Shown in pieces: positions 17,047 through 27,020 of a stretch of 64,000 nucleotides of DNA. The position numbers and the translations under genes were made by a program. The notes beneath the pieces are model-generated. The model ran no database searches. It saw only the letters and a list, made by a program, of their open reading frames with translations, and was not told the DNA's origin. Every line of letters begins with the position of its first letter. Within the stretch, counting starts at the first letter, position 1. Origin of the DNA: Acidobacteriota bacterium (lineage in GTDB: Bacteria; Acidobacteriota; Terriglobia; Terriglobales; Acidobacteriaceae); NCBI GenBank assembly GCA_021818585.1, contig JAKATU010000046.1, positions 1 through 64,000 on the forward strand, read 5' to 3'.

Positions 17047-18666
17047 ATGCTTTGGATAGCCCCTTCTGAAAAAGACGCTGGCACCACCACGCTTGAAAAG
17101 CGCCTGTGGGATGCTGCCGACCAGTTCCGCGCCAACTCTGACCTCAAGGCTTCCGAATACTCGCAGCCGATTCTGGGTCTCATCTTCCTGCGCTTTGCGG
17201 GCGTTCGCTTTGCCGCGCAGCGGGCCAGCCTGGAGAAGTCCGCCGCCAGCTCCCGGCGCGGCTCCCGCGTGGACGATCCCTCCGCGTACCACGCCGAAGG
17301 CGTGCTCTATCTCCCGCCCGATGCTCGCTTCGATCATCTGCTCTCCCTGCCCGAGGCCGCCGACATCGGCAAGGCCGTCAACGAGGCCATGCGCGAGATC
17401 GAAAAGCACAACCCGCAGCTCTCCGGCGTGCTGCCGCGCAGCTACAACCGCTTCACCAGCAAACTGCTTTCGGAGATCCTCAAGATGATCTCCGAGATCC
17501 CCGCCACGCTCGACTACGACGCCTTTGGCCGCATCTATGAATACTTCCTTGGCGAGTTCGCCCGCACCGAGGGCCAGGGCGGTGGCGAGTTCTACACGCC
17601 ATCCCCCATCGTGCGCCTGCTCACTGAGGTTATCGAGCCGTACCATGGCCGCATCCTCGACCCCGCCTGCGGCTCAGGCGGCATGTTCGTCTCCTCGGCG
17701 CGCTTTGTTGCAGAGCACAAGCACAACCCCTCCGCCGAGCTCTCCATCCACGGCGTCGAAAAGACCGACGAAACCGGCCGCCTCTGCCGCATGAACCTGG
17801 CCGTGCATGGGCTGGAGGGCGACATCAAGCACGGCGGCAACGTCAATACCTATTACGACGACCCGCACACCGCAACCGGGCGCTTCGATTTCCTCCTCGC
17901 CAATCCGCCGTTCAATGTAGATGCCGTCGATAAGGAGCGGCTGAAAGATGCCGTCGGCAAGAACCGGCGATTCCCGTTCGGCCTGCCCCGCGTGGACAAC
18001 GCAAACTACCTCTGGATTCAGCTCTTCTACTCCGCGCTCAATGACGCGGGCCGCGCGGGCTTCGTCATGGCCAACTCGGCATCCGATGCGCGCAACTCCG
18101 AGCAGGAGATTCGCCAGCAGTTGATCGAGTCCGGCGCGGTGGATGTGATGGTCGCCGTCGGGCCGAATATGTTCTACACGGTCACACTGCCGTGCACGCT
18201 CTGGTTTCTGGACAAAGGCAAGGCCGCCACGCCGCGCGCCGATACGGTGCTCTTTCTGGACGCGCGCCATATCTACCGGCAGATTGACCGCGCCCACCGC
18301 GAGTGGACACCCGCGCAGATCGGCTTCCTCGCCAACCTTGTGCGGCTCTATCGCGACGAGGCGCTGGACTACACGTTCGGCGGCGAGGAAGCTGAGGACA
18401 AGATCCGGGAAGTCTTCGGCAAGAAGCCGAAATATGCTGACGTTCCCGGCCTGTGCAAGGTGGCCACCCGCAAAGAGATCGAGGCGCAGGGCTGGTCGCT
18501 CAATCCGGGCCGCTACGTTGGCGTAGCTCCAGGCGAGGAGATGAGCGACGAAGACTTCAAGGAGAAGCTGGAGGCGCTGAACGAGGAGCTCGAAACTCTC
18601 AACGCGCAAGCGCGAGAACTCGAAGCTACGATTGCCAGTAATGTGGCCGAGATTTTGGGGGCGTAA
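17047..18666 (+). CDS. hsdM: Type I restriction-modification system, methyltransferase subunit
   Basis: N6-adenine DNA methyltransferase subunit that, with HsdS, marks host DNA and is part of the restriction complex. The N-terminal helical domain ([36 protein letters not shown]) and the SAM-dependent catalytic domain are present: motif [10 protein letters not shown] at residues 205-213 and catalytic NPPF at 286-289, preceded by the [13 protein letters not shown] motif. ATG 17047 is chosen because family members begin a few residues before LEKRLW; the open frame starts earlier at 16879 without homology. No clear ribosome site is visible. 539 residues, and a coiled-coil C-terminus. The stop overlaps the hsdS start by one base (TAATG). 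Confidence 0.93.
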   Translation: MLWIAPSEKDAGTTTLEKRLWDAADQFRANSDLKASEYSQPILGLIFLRFAGVRFAAQRASLEKSAASSRRGSRVDDPSAYHAEGVLYLPPDARFDHLLSLPEAADIGKAVNEAMREIEKHNPQLSGVLPRSYNRFTSKLLSEILKMISEIPATLDYDAFGRIYEYFLGEFARTEGQGGGEFYTPSPIVRLLTEVIEPYHGRILDPACGSGGMFVSSARFVAEHKHNPSAELSIHGVEKTDETGRLCRMNLAVHGLEGDIKHGGNVNTYYDDPHTATGRFDFLLANPPFNVDAVDKERLKDAVGKNRRFPFGLPRVDNANYLWIQLFYSALNDAGRAGFVMANSASDARNSEQEIRQQLIESGAVDVMVAVGPNMFYTVTLPCTLWFLDKGKAATPRADTVLFLDARHIYRQIDRAHREWTPAQIGFLANLVRLYRDEALDYTFGGEEAEDKIREVFGKKPKYADVPGLCKVATRKEIEAQGWSLNPGRYVGVAPGEEMSDEDFKEKLEALNEELETLNAQARELEATIASNVAEILGA

Positions 18667-19907
18667 TGGAAGAGTGGCTCATTAGGCGAATGGAAGAACT
18701 TTGCGAGATTACATCAAGCAAACGAATCTATGCCTCAGATTATGTACCCGAGGGGGTTCCATTCTACCGAGGAAAAGAAATAAGCGAAAAGTACCATGGG
18801 AAGTCAGCGATCACGACTGAGCTTTTTATCCGGAGGTCACAGTTCGAAAAACTTCGTGATAAATTCGGTGCTCCAGCAGAGGGAGATCTCTTGCTAACCT
18901 CCATTGGAGCGTTGCTCGGTCTGCCATATGTGGTCAGGAACAACGAAGAGTTCTATTTTAAGGACGGGAACCTTCTATGGTTCCGGCACTTCCGAAATCT
19001 CGATAGTCGATTCCTCTATTACTGGATGCTGTCGCCCTCCGGAAAGGCACAACTCGCCAAATCGAGGATCGGTTCAGCCCAGCCTGCTTTCACAATCAAT
19101 CTGCTGAAGCAGATGCAGATACACTTGCCTCCCGTATCGATGCAGAGACGGGTGTGTCAGGCACTAGAAGCCTATGACGATCTGATTGAGAACAACCAGA
19201 GGCGGATTCAGATACTGGAGGGGATGGCCCGCAGGCTCTATCGCGAGTGGTTTGTTCACTTCCGCTTCCCCGGCCACGAAAACCATCCCCGCATCCCATC
19301 CCCCCTCGGCGAAATCCCACAAGGCTGGGAGGCTGTCCCGTTTACGGATATCTCAGATGTGTTGAGCGGCGGGACTCCGAAGACAGATATTCCTGACTAT
19401 TGGAACGGGGATATACCTTTCTTTACGCCACGGGATGCGCCCGCAGGTTTCTATGTGAGCGATTGCGACAAGCACGTCACGGAATTGGGGGTGTCAAAAT
19501 GCGCGAGTCAGCTATATCCCCCTGACACGGTCTTTATCACAGCAAGAGGAACCGTCGGTAAGGTTGCGCTGCCCTCAGTCCCGATGGCAATGAACCAGTC
19601 TTGCTATGCTCTTCGCGGCAAAGTCGGGGTATCTCAACGCTTCCTGTTCTTGATGACGCTGCAGCAGGTGGACTACCTAAGAACGAATACTGGCGGGGCG
19701 ACCTTTAGCACGATCGTAGTTGACACGTTCAAGCGAATGGTGGTCGTGAAGCCAGAACGAGAGGTCATCGCGAAATTTACAAGCCTCGTGGGGGGAATGT
19801 TCGATGAGGCACGCACCCTGCATCAGCAGACGATCAACCTTCGCGCCACTCGCGACCTGCTGCTCCCGCGCCTGCTTTCCGGCCAGATCAAGCTGGAGGC
19901 CAATTAG
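18666..19907 (+). CDS. hsdS: Type I restriction-modification system, specificity subunit
   Basis: Recognises the bipartite DNA target for the HsdM/HsdR complex. 413 residues organised as two target-recognition domains (about 1-160 and 220-380), each followed by a conserved helical spacer; the central one contains QALEAYDDLIENNQRRIQILEGMARRLYREWFVHF and the terminal one RDLLLPRLLSGQI. The second domain starts with the common GWEAVPFTDISDVLSGGTP phrase. Its ATG overlaps the hsdM stop, indicating translational coupling. Base composition of the first domain is more AT-rich than hsdM and hsdR, typical of exchangeable specificity domains. Confidence 0.93.
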   Translation: MEEWLIRRMEELCEITSSKRIYASDYVPEGVPFYRGKEISEKYHGKSAITTELFIRRSQFEKLRDKFGAPAEGDLLLTSIGALLGLPYVVRNNEEFYFKDGNLLWFRHFRNLDSRFLYYWMLSPSGKAQLAKSRIGSAQPAFTINLLKQMQIHLPPVSMQRRVCQALEAYDDLIENNQRRIQILEGMARRLYREWFVHFRFPGHENHPRIPSPLGEIPQGWEAVPFTDISDVLSGGTPKTDIPDYWNGDIPFFTPRDAPAGFYVSDCDKHVTELGVSKCASQLYPPDTVFITARGTVGKVALPSVPMAMNQSCYALRGKVGVSQRFLFLMTLQQVDYLRTNTGGATFSTIVVDTFKRMVVVKPEREVIAKFTSLVGGMFDEARTLHQQTINLRATRDLLLPRLLSGQIKLEAN

Positions 19908-19910
19908 CTC

Positions 19911-22900
19911 ATGCCGCTGCCATACTCTGAAAACCTGCTCGTCGAACAGCCCGCCATCGAGCTGTTCCGCTGGATGGGTTGGGATACGGCGGCGGCGATG
20001 GAAGAAACCTTTGGCGCAGGTGGGACGCTGGGCCGCGAAACCAGGAGCGAGGTGGTGCTTGCCCCGCGCCTGCGTGCCGCGCTCGAAAAGCTGAACCCCG
20101 GCCTGCCGCCAGAAGCCATCACCGGGGCCATCGACGAGTTGACGCGCGACCGCTCCGCGATGCTGATGCCCTCGGCCAACCGCGAGGTGTACGAGCTGCT
20201 GAAGGAAGGCGTCCTGGTTTCCATTCCCGACGGCGATCACGGCGGGCAAAAGCAGGAGCGTGTCCGCGTGGTGGATTGGCAGAACCCGCAGGCCAATGAT
20301 TTCCTGCTCGTCAACCAGTTCAGCATTACCGGCGCGCTCTACACCTGCCGCCCCGACCTGGTGGGTTTTGTGAACGGCCTGCCGCTGGTGGTGATTGAGC
20401 TGAAGAAGCCCGGCGTGCCCGCGCGCGCCGCCTTTGACGATAACCTGACGCATTACAAGGATCAGATTCCGGCGCTCTTTGCCTTCAACGCCTTCCTCAT
20501 TGCCTCGAACGGCACCGAGAGCCGCGTGGGCTCGCTGACGGCGGACTGGGACCGCTTCTTTGAGTGGAAGCGCATCGAGCGCGAAGACGAACCGCGCCGC
20601 GTCTCGCTGGAAGTGATGCTGCGCGGCGTCTGCGACAAGGCGCGGCTGCTGGATATGGTGGAGAACTTCACCGTGTTCTCTGAAGTGAAGGAAGGCATCG
20701 CCAAGATCATCGGCCAGAACCACCAGGTGCTGGGCGTGAACAACGCCATCGCCTCCATGCTGAAGGCGCAGCAGGAAAGGCACGGACGCGGCGGCGTCTT
20801 CTGGCAGACACAGGGCAGCGGCAAGAGCTATTCCATGGTGTTTTTTGCGCAGAAAATTCTGCGCAGGCAGCAGGGCAACTGGAGCTTTGTGATTGTGACA
20901 GACCGCGTGGAGTTGGATGACCAGATTGCCAAGACCTTCAAGGCTTGTGGAGCGGTGAGCGAGTCCGAAAGCAAAGTCTGCCATGCCGACAGCGGCAAGG
21001 ATCTGCGCCAGTTGCTGCAGGGCAACCACCGCTACATCTTTACGCTGATTCAGAAATTCCAGTCGGCAGAGGAATTGAATGACCGCTCCGACATTATCGT
21101 GATTACCGACGAAGCCCATCGCAGCCAGTACGACACGCTGGCCCTGAACATGCGATCGTCGCTGCCGAATGCAACCTTCCTGGCCTTTACCGGGACTCCG
21201 CTGATTGCCGGCGAGGAGCGCACGAAGGATGTCTTCGGCGACTACGTTTCCATCTACGACTTTCAGCAATCGATGGAGGACGGAGCCACAGTGCGGCTGT
21301 ACTACGAGAACCGCACGCCGGAGCTGCAACTCGTCAATCCAGACCTGAACGAGGACATCTACAACGTCGTGGAAGATGCAGACCTGAACCCCGAGCAGGA
21401 AAAGCGTCTGGAGCACGAGCTGAGCCGCCAGTACCACATCCTGACGCGCGATGACCGGCTGGAGACCGTGGCCAAGGACATCGTGCGGCACTTCCTGGGG
21501 CGCGGTTTCCTCGGCAAAGCCATGGTGGTCTCGATTGATAAAGCCACCGCGCTGCGCATGTATGACAAGGTGCGGAAGTACTGGGATGAAGAGACGGCCC
21601 GGGTGGAGCAGGAGATGCAGCGCGCCGATCTGACCGAGTCGCAAAAGGGCGAACTATGGCAGCGGCATGAGGTGCTGACGAAAACAGACATGGCGGTCAT
21701 TGTTTCTCCGGCGCAGAACGAAATTGCCGAAATGAAGAAGCTGGGGCTCGATATTGAGCCGCACCGCAAGCGCATGAATGATTCCAAGCCGGGTTTGGAT
21801 GAACGTTTCAAAGACGACAAAGACCCGCTGCGGCTGGTGTTTGTGTGCGCCATGTGGCTGACCGGCTTTGATGTGCCAAGCTGTTCGACCATCTACCTGG
21901 ACAAGCCGATCCGCAACCACACCCTGATGCAGACGATTGCCCGTGCGAACCGCGTCTTCCCCGGCAAGCACAGCGGTCTGATCGTGGACTATGCCAATGT
22001 GTTTGCATCGCTCGAAAAGGCGCTGGCGATCTATGGCGCGGGCAAGGACGGCAAGTCGCCGGTCAAGGACAAGGCAAAGCTGGTCGAGGATCTAACGGTT
22101 GCGCTGGAAGACGCCGTGCTCCTTTGCCGCCAACATGGCGTGCAGATTGACGAGATGGAGCAGTTGCCCGCGAGAGGCTTTGAGCGCGTGGCCCGCATCG
22201 AGGATGCGGTGAATGCGCTGATCTCACCAGACCGCCTGCGCCGTGATTCTCAGGCGCGGGAACGGCTGGTCAGCACCCTCTACAACGCGATCAAGCCGGA
22301 TGCGGCTGCGATGCAGTTCGTTGGAAAGGTGTCGTGCCTGGCGGCGATCGCCGATGCCATCAAAGCCAAGCTCAATCCAGACCCGGTGAACATTTCGGCG
22401 GTCATGGCCGACATTGGAGCGCTCTTGGACGAGTCGATCACGGGCGTATCGATGCCAGACAAATCCTCCGACGTGCTGGACCTTTCCAAAATCGACTTCG
22501 ACGCGCTGCGCAGCAAATTCCGGGAATCGAAACAGAAGAACACGGACCTGGAAGTGCTGAAAGCTGCGGTGCGCGTGCAGATGGAGAGGATGATCCGCCT
22601 GAACAAGTCGCGGATGGACTACCAGGCAAAATTTGAGGAGCTGATCGAGGCCTACAACTCGGGCAGCCTGAACATCGAAGAACTGTTTCGTGACCTGGTC
22701 GCCCTGAGCCGAAGCCTGAACGATGAGCAGCAGCGCCATGTCCGTGAAAACCTCACGGAAGAGGAACTGGCCGTCTTCGACATCCTCACCCGCCCCGCGC
22801 CAGAGCTGAACACCGAAGAACAGGCTGAGGTCAAGAAAGTAGCCCGTCAACTCCTGGAACGCCTGAAGAACCTGCTCGTCCTCGACTGGCGCAAAACGCG

Positions 22901-23060
22901 CCGGGCACGCGCAACGGTGGAAGACGCCATCAAGAGCCTGCTGGATGACGGCCTGCCACGCGCGTACTCCAAAGACTTCTACGACCAAAAGTGCGCGTCG
23001 GTCTTCGAGCATTTCTACGAGAACTACCCGCAGCGCGATCTGAACGTTTACAGACAGTAG
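19911..23060 (+). CDS. hsdR: Type I restriction-modification system, restriction/translocase subunit
   Basis: ATP-dependent DNA translocase and endonuclease, 1,049 residues, full length. Nuclease motif LPLVVIELKKPG with Glu 163 and Lys 165; helicase Walker A TQGSGKS with Lys 305; DEAH box at 400-403 (VITDEAHRSQ); motif III TFLAFTGTPL; and motif VI-like TIARANRVFPGKHSGLIVDY. Begins 3 bases after the hsdS stop, completing the operon M-S-R. All catalytic motifs are intact, so the system is probably active. A 655-residue antisense open frame over this gene is a composition artefact. Confidence 0.95.
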   Translation: MPLPYSENLLVEQPAIELFRWMGWDTAAAMEETFGAGGTLGRETRSEVVLAPRLRAALEKLNPGLPPEAITGAIDELTRDRSAMLMPSANREVYELLKEGVLVSIPDGDHGGQKQERVRVVDWQNPQANDFLLVNQFSITGALYTCRPDLVGFVNGLPLVVIELKKPGVPARAAFDDNLTHYKDQIPALFAFNAFLIASNGTESRVGSLTADWDRFFEWKRIEREDEPRRVSLEVMLRGVCDKARLLDMVENFTVFSEVKEGIAKIIGQNHQVLGVNNAIASMLKAQQERHGRGGVFWQTQGSGKSYSMVFFAQKILRRQQGNWSFVIVTDRVELDDQIAKTFKACGAVSESESKVCHADSGKDLRQLLQGNHRYIFTLIQKFQSAEELNDRSDIIVITDEAHRSQYDTLALNMRSSLPNATFLAFTGTPLIAGEERTKDVFGDYVSIYDFQQSMEDGATVRLYYENRTPELQLVNPDLNEDIYNVVEDADLNPEQEKRLEHELSRQYHILTRDDRLETVAKDIVRHFLGRGFLGKAMVVSIDKATALRMYDKVRKYWDEETARVEQEMQRADLTESQKGELWQRHEVLTKTDMAVIVSPAQNEIAEMKKLGLDIEPHRKRMNDSKPGLDERFKDDKDPLRLVFVCAMWLTGFDVPSCSTIYLDKPIRNHTLMQTIARANRVFPGKHSGLIVDYANVFASLEKALAIYGAGKDGKSPVKDKAKLVEDLTVALEDAVLLCRQHGVQIDEMEQLPARGFERVARIEDAVNALISPDRLRRDSQARERLVSTLYNAIKPDAAAMQFVGKVSCLAAIADAIKAKLNPDPVNISAVMADIGALLDESITGVSMPDKSSDVLDLSKIDFDALRSKFRESKQKNTDLEVLKAAVRVQMERMIRLNKSRMDYQAKFEELIEAYNSGSLNIEELFRDLVALSRSLNDEQQRHVRENLTEEELAVFDILTRPAPELNTEEQAEVKKVARQLLERLKNLLVLDWRKTRRARATVEDAIKSLLDDGLPRAYSKDFYDQKCASVFEHFYENYPQRDLNVYRQ

Positions 23061-23978
23061 TCGATACACATCATTCAGGTTTCAAAAGCTTGCTTTGCCC
23101 GCCCAATCCTGCCCCCGGTCCATCTGAGCACTTGCGCAGTCGTAGGTATTGTCAACTGGTAGTCCCGGAAGCAAGCTGCTAGTGCAGGAAACTACGCGCA
23201 AAGGCCGTCCATCGAATCTCAGGGTTAGATACTGCCACACAAATGGGAAGTGGAGTTTTACGTCCATCGCACTTTATCAAGCCGATAATCGTAACTCGCG
23301 CGGATCAAAGACAAATTCTCGGCACAACTCTTCTCAACGCCCTCACAGCCAAAATTGCAAAAGGGCCTGTTCCTCATTCTGGCGCAGGAAGTAGCTGTGT
23401 ATCTCCAATCGAATTCAATTGTGTTGCGGAAGGAGATCATCCGACAAGATTAAGGGAAGCAAGACAGAAGCACTGACTCGCGATCAGCAGACTCCACTAT
23501 CGCATCGTGAGCCATTCCTTCACTGAGCCGACGATGGTGTGCGGCCTGAGTGCCGCACTTCGCAAAAAAACGTCGATGAGTGGGCCAGCAATTTCCGAGA
23601 ACAGAGCGAGTTTGTGGGAGGCCTATTCGGGATTGGGAGCGTGTTGTCGTCTCGTGAAGAGTTTGGCCATGTATAGGTCAAGTATCTCCCCAGTTGCACA
23701 GAAGAGGGTCCTTCGTCACCGAGCGCCAATGGGAACATCATCTGTGTATCATCCTTGATCTCGGGGTCAAGTAGTAGCCGGGGGCGGCTGATCAAGTGTC
23801 TCGCCTACTCCATGGATTAACAGGTCAGAGCGAAGGGCGAGTTCCAGATCGATGGCAAGCCTTAGCAAGTCGTCAAAGTCATCCTCTTTGCCTGGGATGC
23901 GTCTCTTAGATACCGCCTTGATCAACAGCTGCCGAACCCACTTCCATTCCACCCGGCGCAGCGCAGTCTCAAACTTGT
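23061..23978. other. Non-coding or decayed region after hsdR
   Basis: About 0.9 kb without a convincing gene. Short frames do not look protein-like, except that 23976-23767 on the minus strand is open in the frame next to the GntR gene's end (EELFAINKFETALRRVEWKWV) and might be a frameshifted extension of that gene. No RNA or mobile element seen. It marks the right edge of the restriction island. Confidence 0.5.
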
Positions 23979-24686
23979 TTATTGCGAAGAGCTCTTCCGT
24001 CTACGGCCCAGTTCCTCCCGGCGACCCGCCCGTATTGCCTTGTAAATCTCATGATGACGGTCCGCCGCTGCACGTCTTTGCTCCGACGTACGCAGCGCTC
24101 CTTTGGGACTCGAAAACAGGATCGCGGCAATCATGTCCGTCACGGCCACCAGAACCTGGTTCCTGGAAGACTCCGCAACAAGCCGAAGAAACCGCATCTC
24201 ATGGCTCATAAAATCCTCGCCGCTGAGAACAGACGCATAGATCTCCGCCAGATTTTCTGCGAGTTCTATCGAACGGCGTTCGATCAATCGTCCTGCCGCC
24301 AGCCCCGCGGCTGCTTCTTCAATAATCGAGCAGGCCTCAATGGCTTGTGCCCGCCCAAAATGGTGCACGCACCCCATCAACTGCAATGAAGGACTTCTCC
24401 TTTGCGTTGCGCCATCAGACAAAAACGCTCCTACCCCACTCCGCATCTCCACAATACCTATGGCGCTGAGATATCCGATACCGATTCGCGCACTTCCCCG
24501 GCTCATCTTCAATCGCCTCGCAAGGTCTCGCTCCGTTGGAAGCTGGTCCCCCGGCCGCAGCTCCCCGTCCTGAATCATCTGTTGGATGTAATGCAGTACA
24601 TCGATCACCCTGCGAGGCGCTGCACCGTGTGGCTCCTCATGAGGAGCATCGTTGCGGGAATGGGAACTATTTTCCATCTCGATCAT
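23979..24686 (-). CDS. GntR-family transcriptional regulator, FadR-type
   Basis: DNA-binding regulator of 235 residues. N-terminal winged helix: IDVLHYIQQMIQDGELRPGDQLPTERDLARRLKMSRGSARIGIGYLSAIGIVEMRSGVGAFL, the classic GntR pattern. The C-terminal all-helical effector domain (EACSIIEEAAAGLAA...MRFLRLVAESSRN...ADRHHEIYKAIRAGRREE) is FCD-like. It lies 150 bases downstream of a large esterase gene on the same strand, which with the TonB receptor upstream suggests it controls their expression in response to a sugar acid or similar ligand (inference). The final residues RRRKSSSQ are unusual; a one-base shift would give RRTEELFAINKF, so a C-terminal frameshift is possible. Confidence 0.85.
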   Translation of the reverse strand: MIEMENSSHSRNDAPHEEPHGAAPRRVIDVLHYIQQMIQDGELRPGDQLPTERDLARRLKMSRGSARIGIGYLSAIGIVEMRSGVGAFLSDGATQRRSPSLQLMGCVHHFGRAQAIEACSIIEEAAAGLAAGRLIERRSIELAENLAEIYASVLSGEDFMSHEMRFLRLVAESSRNQVLVAVTDMIAAILFSSPKGALRTSEQRRAAADRHHEIYKAIRAGRREELGRRRKSSSQ

Positions 24687-24835
24687 TTACCAGGTGGAAC
24701 CAGGCAGCCATATCCCTCATAACACCGGTTGCACCAATTGCCATGCTTCCATCTTCACGGCCCCATAGCTGGAGCCGCACTGACTTACCGCTTCCATCTA
24801 TAGATGCACCTGTCCGTGAGCCCTGCCCGCTTGTC

Positions 24836-26839
24836 TCACGACGTTGAGGCTTTAACTTGTACAAAGCCTGATTCCATAACGACAGCAGGCTCAGCCATCA
24901 CTTTCAGCATCTTGAGGTTGAAGTCCTTGTAGAAATTCTTGGTGAACATGTCCGGAACCTTATCGGAGGAAATCCGATCGTCCAGAATGTATTGCAGATT
25001 GCGCATTCCTTCATGGATAGTGATGCTCTTAAAAAGTCCGGGAGCCAGCGAGCCCGCCACCAGCGAAACCACCTGCATGCGATATCCCGTACTCTCTAGC
25101 TTCATCTGGGATGGCTTCCACTCCTTGCGAGCCCAGTTGGTAATTCCAACCAGTTGAGCAGCCTCTAACCCCAGCGGTGGCGCGTCCACAGCAGTGAGCA
25201 TATAGCCGAATCGACCTATATCTCCTTTGTAAGGATTTGCATCACCGCTAAATGCAATCGAGAGGACAAGAACCTGGTTACCGCTTTCCAGTTGGTAGGC
25301 AACCTCTGGATAGTGGTCCCACACTTCCCGATCCGCGGCTTTACGCCCGCCGTCATCAATCATCACCGTCATGGGTGCATTCTTAGGTGTCCATTTTGAC
25401 TTGATCCATACGCCGGTTGCTCCAAGCCCATTGCTCATCACAAAACGAAATGACACAGATCTCACCGTGTTATCGTTTGTGTCATTCACATACCACGGCT
25501 GCATCACAGTCACCGGGCTGTAATGGACCACCTTCAAAAGCTTCACCCGCTCCTGCTTCACCCAAGCCAATCTGCCTGCCGCTTCAGCTGGAACCGCCGG
25601 ATGCACCACCTTCCCCGCAAACTGCTTCGCAAGACCGAGTATGGTCAGGTTATTCGCGGGAACCCCAGCCGCAAGCTCGTCATAGGTATTGAGGTCCTGC
25701 CCTACAGGAATCTCCTCTCCACTGGCCTTCAAATGGAACCATTTATCCAGGAAGCGGTAGGTCATCTGGCGATTGTCACGGTCGTAATTATGAGCCAGCA
25801 CTTGCGCATCAGAGTGAAACCGAATCGCATCCGGCTTCCCATATAACTGGTAGAAGGGCTTCACCGCTTCGTAGATATATGGCTTAACCAGTGGGGCACG
25901 AAAGCAGCAGGAGTCTTCAGCGTTGTTAGATTCCAGCAGAGGCCGGGGCGCTAGCATCGCCGCAAACGTCTGGTAATTCTGGCCCTTCAGCAAGCCAGGA
26001 GCAAGCTGCTCGTAATCACCTGGTTCACCCGGAATCCGCTCGACTCGCCCCTGAAGTGAAGCAAAGCCGGCGACTGGAATCGCCACTTTCACCCTTGGGT
26101 CAAGGGCACTCAGAATGATGGTTTGCCATCCGCCGCCAGACTGTCCCGTCATCGCTATGCGACGCCTGTCCACATGCGGATCGTCATACAGGTAATCAAG
26201 TCCCCGACGCATTCCAAGGTAGAACAGACCCTCCCCGCTCACACCTGTAAGATCAAGGTCCGATCCAAATTGGTGACCATTGCCCGGCATGGTCATTTCA
26301 CCTTCATTAATCAGCGTCAGGCTCAGTGCAATCATCCCCCTCAGGGCCTCGTTGATGCACAGCTTCTGCTCAAACGGCATTGCCTTTCCCGTAGGCCAGT
26401 GCCCCAGAACATTCAACACGGCAGGCATGTTGCCGGTTAACTTCGCCGGCTCGTACAGAACGGCCGTCGAATACAGGCCCGGGACCACCTCGTAACGAAA
26501 TTTTTCCGCCCTGTACCCAGCCCCGGCGGGCACCTTTACCGGACCTTCCTCTTCAAACCTGGGTGGCGAGTCGATCCATGCTTGCGGCCAACCCTGGTAG
26601 ATCACATTCTTCAGGATGCGGGCACGAATTCGCCCTTCCTCGCTTGTCCATTGTTCACTGCTTTTCGGATGCGGCAGCTTCGCCGCTCTGCTCAGCAGGA
26701 ACTGCTGCATTTGATAGGTGACAACAGAGGCTGGTTCAAGCCGCTTTGGCAAAAACCTGTGAACAGTTCCAGGCACGGTTTGCGCCGCAGCGATGGCAGT
26801 GCCACAAACAAGGAGGAACGCGAATACTTTTGACTTCAT
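24836..26839 (-). CDS. Secreted alpha/beta-hydrolase, acetyl-xylan-esterase-like, two-domain
   Basis: Predicted to remove ester groups from polysaccharides outside the cytoplasm. A Sec signal peptide (MKSKVFAFLLVCGTAIAAAQ) is followed by an N-terminal serine-hydrolase domain with the nucleophile elbow GQSGGGWQT and upstream oxyanion region MPAVLNVLGHWPTGK. From about residue 370 a second domain of some 290 residues repeats an alpha/beta-hydrolase-like order (SKWTPKNAPMTVMIDDGGRK, QVLVLSIAFSGDANPYKGDIGRFGYMLTAVDAPPLGLEAAQL) but has no visible Ser elbow and may be catalytically inactive. GGAG lies 5 bases before ATG 26839. Between a TonB receptor gene and a GntR regulator, all on the minus strand. 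Confidence 0.75.
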   Translation of the reverse strand: MKSKVFAFLLVCGTAIAAAQTVPGTVHRFLPKRLEPASVVTYQMQQFLLSRAAKLPHPKSSEQWTSEEGRIRARILKNVIYQGWPQAWIDSPPRFEEEGPVKVPAGAGYRAEKFRYEVVPGLYSTAVLYEPAKLTGNMPAVLNVLGHWPTGKAMPFEQKLCINEALRGMIALSLTLINEGEMTMPGNGHQFGSDLDLTGVSGEGLFYLGMRRGLDYLYDDPHVDRRRIAMTGQSGGGWQTIILSALDPRVKVAIPVAGFASLQGRVERIPGEPGDYEQLAPGLLKGQNYQTFAAMLAPRPLLESNNAEDSCCFRAPLVKPYIYEAVKPFYQLYGKPDAIRFHSDAQVLAHNYDRDNRQMTYRFLDKWFHLKASGEEIPVGQDLNTYDELAAGVPANNLTILGLAKQFAGKVVHPAVPAEAAGRLAWVKQERVKLLKVVHYSPVTVMQPWYVNDTNDNTVRSVSFRFVMSNGLGATGVWIKSKWTPKNAPMTVMIDDGGRKAADREVWDHYPEVAYQLESGNQVLVLSIAFSGDANPYKGDIGRFGYMLTAVDAPPLGLEAAQLVGITNWARKEWKPSQMKLESTGYRMQVVSLVAGSLAPGLFKSITIHEGMRNLQYILDDRISSDKVPDMFTKNFYKDFNLKMLKVMAEPAVVMESGFVQVKASTS

Positions 26840-26926
26840 GAGAACTCCGGCAACACTTCAGGACCACTCCGCAAAGCAGACAGCCGGCTTTTCGATCTTC
26901 GTCCATCGTTGGCCGGCAAAAACTTC

Positions 26927-26961
26927 CCGGGTTCCCACTCTCTCTGAGAGTGGGAACCCGG
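26927..26961 (-). terminator. Strong intrinsic terminator after the TonB receptor gene
   Basis: A 16-bp perfect stem (CCGGGTTCCCACTCTC at 26927-26942 paired with 26946-26961) with a 3-base loop. On the minus strand it is followed by GGAAGTTTTT, giving a U-rich tail. It lies 60 bases after the receptor stop, so the esterase downstream needs its own promoter. Confidence 0.85.
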
Positions 26962-27020
26962 ACTATGAGGGCGTTGTGCCCGGAGATGAATTTCCGGGCA
27001 CGTCGGAGCTTGCGTCTATG

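Noticed and set aside
19677..21644. 655-residue minus-strand open frame
   Set aside because: It lies fully antisense to the 3' end of hsdS and the first half of hsdR, whose motifs are intact. The translation has the His/Leu/Val-rich look of GC-biased shadow frames.
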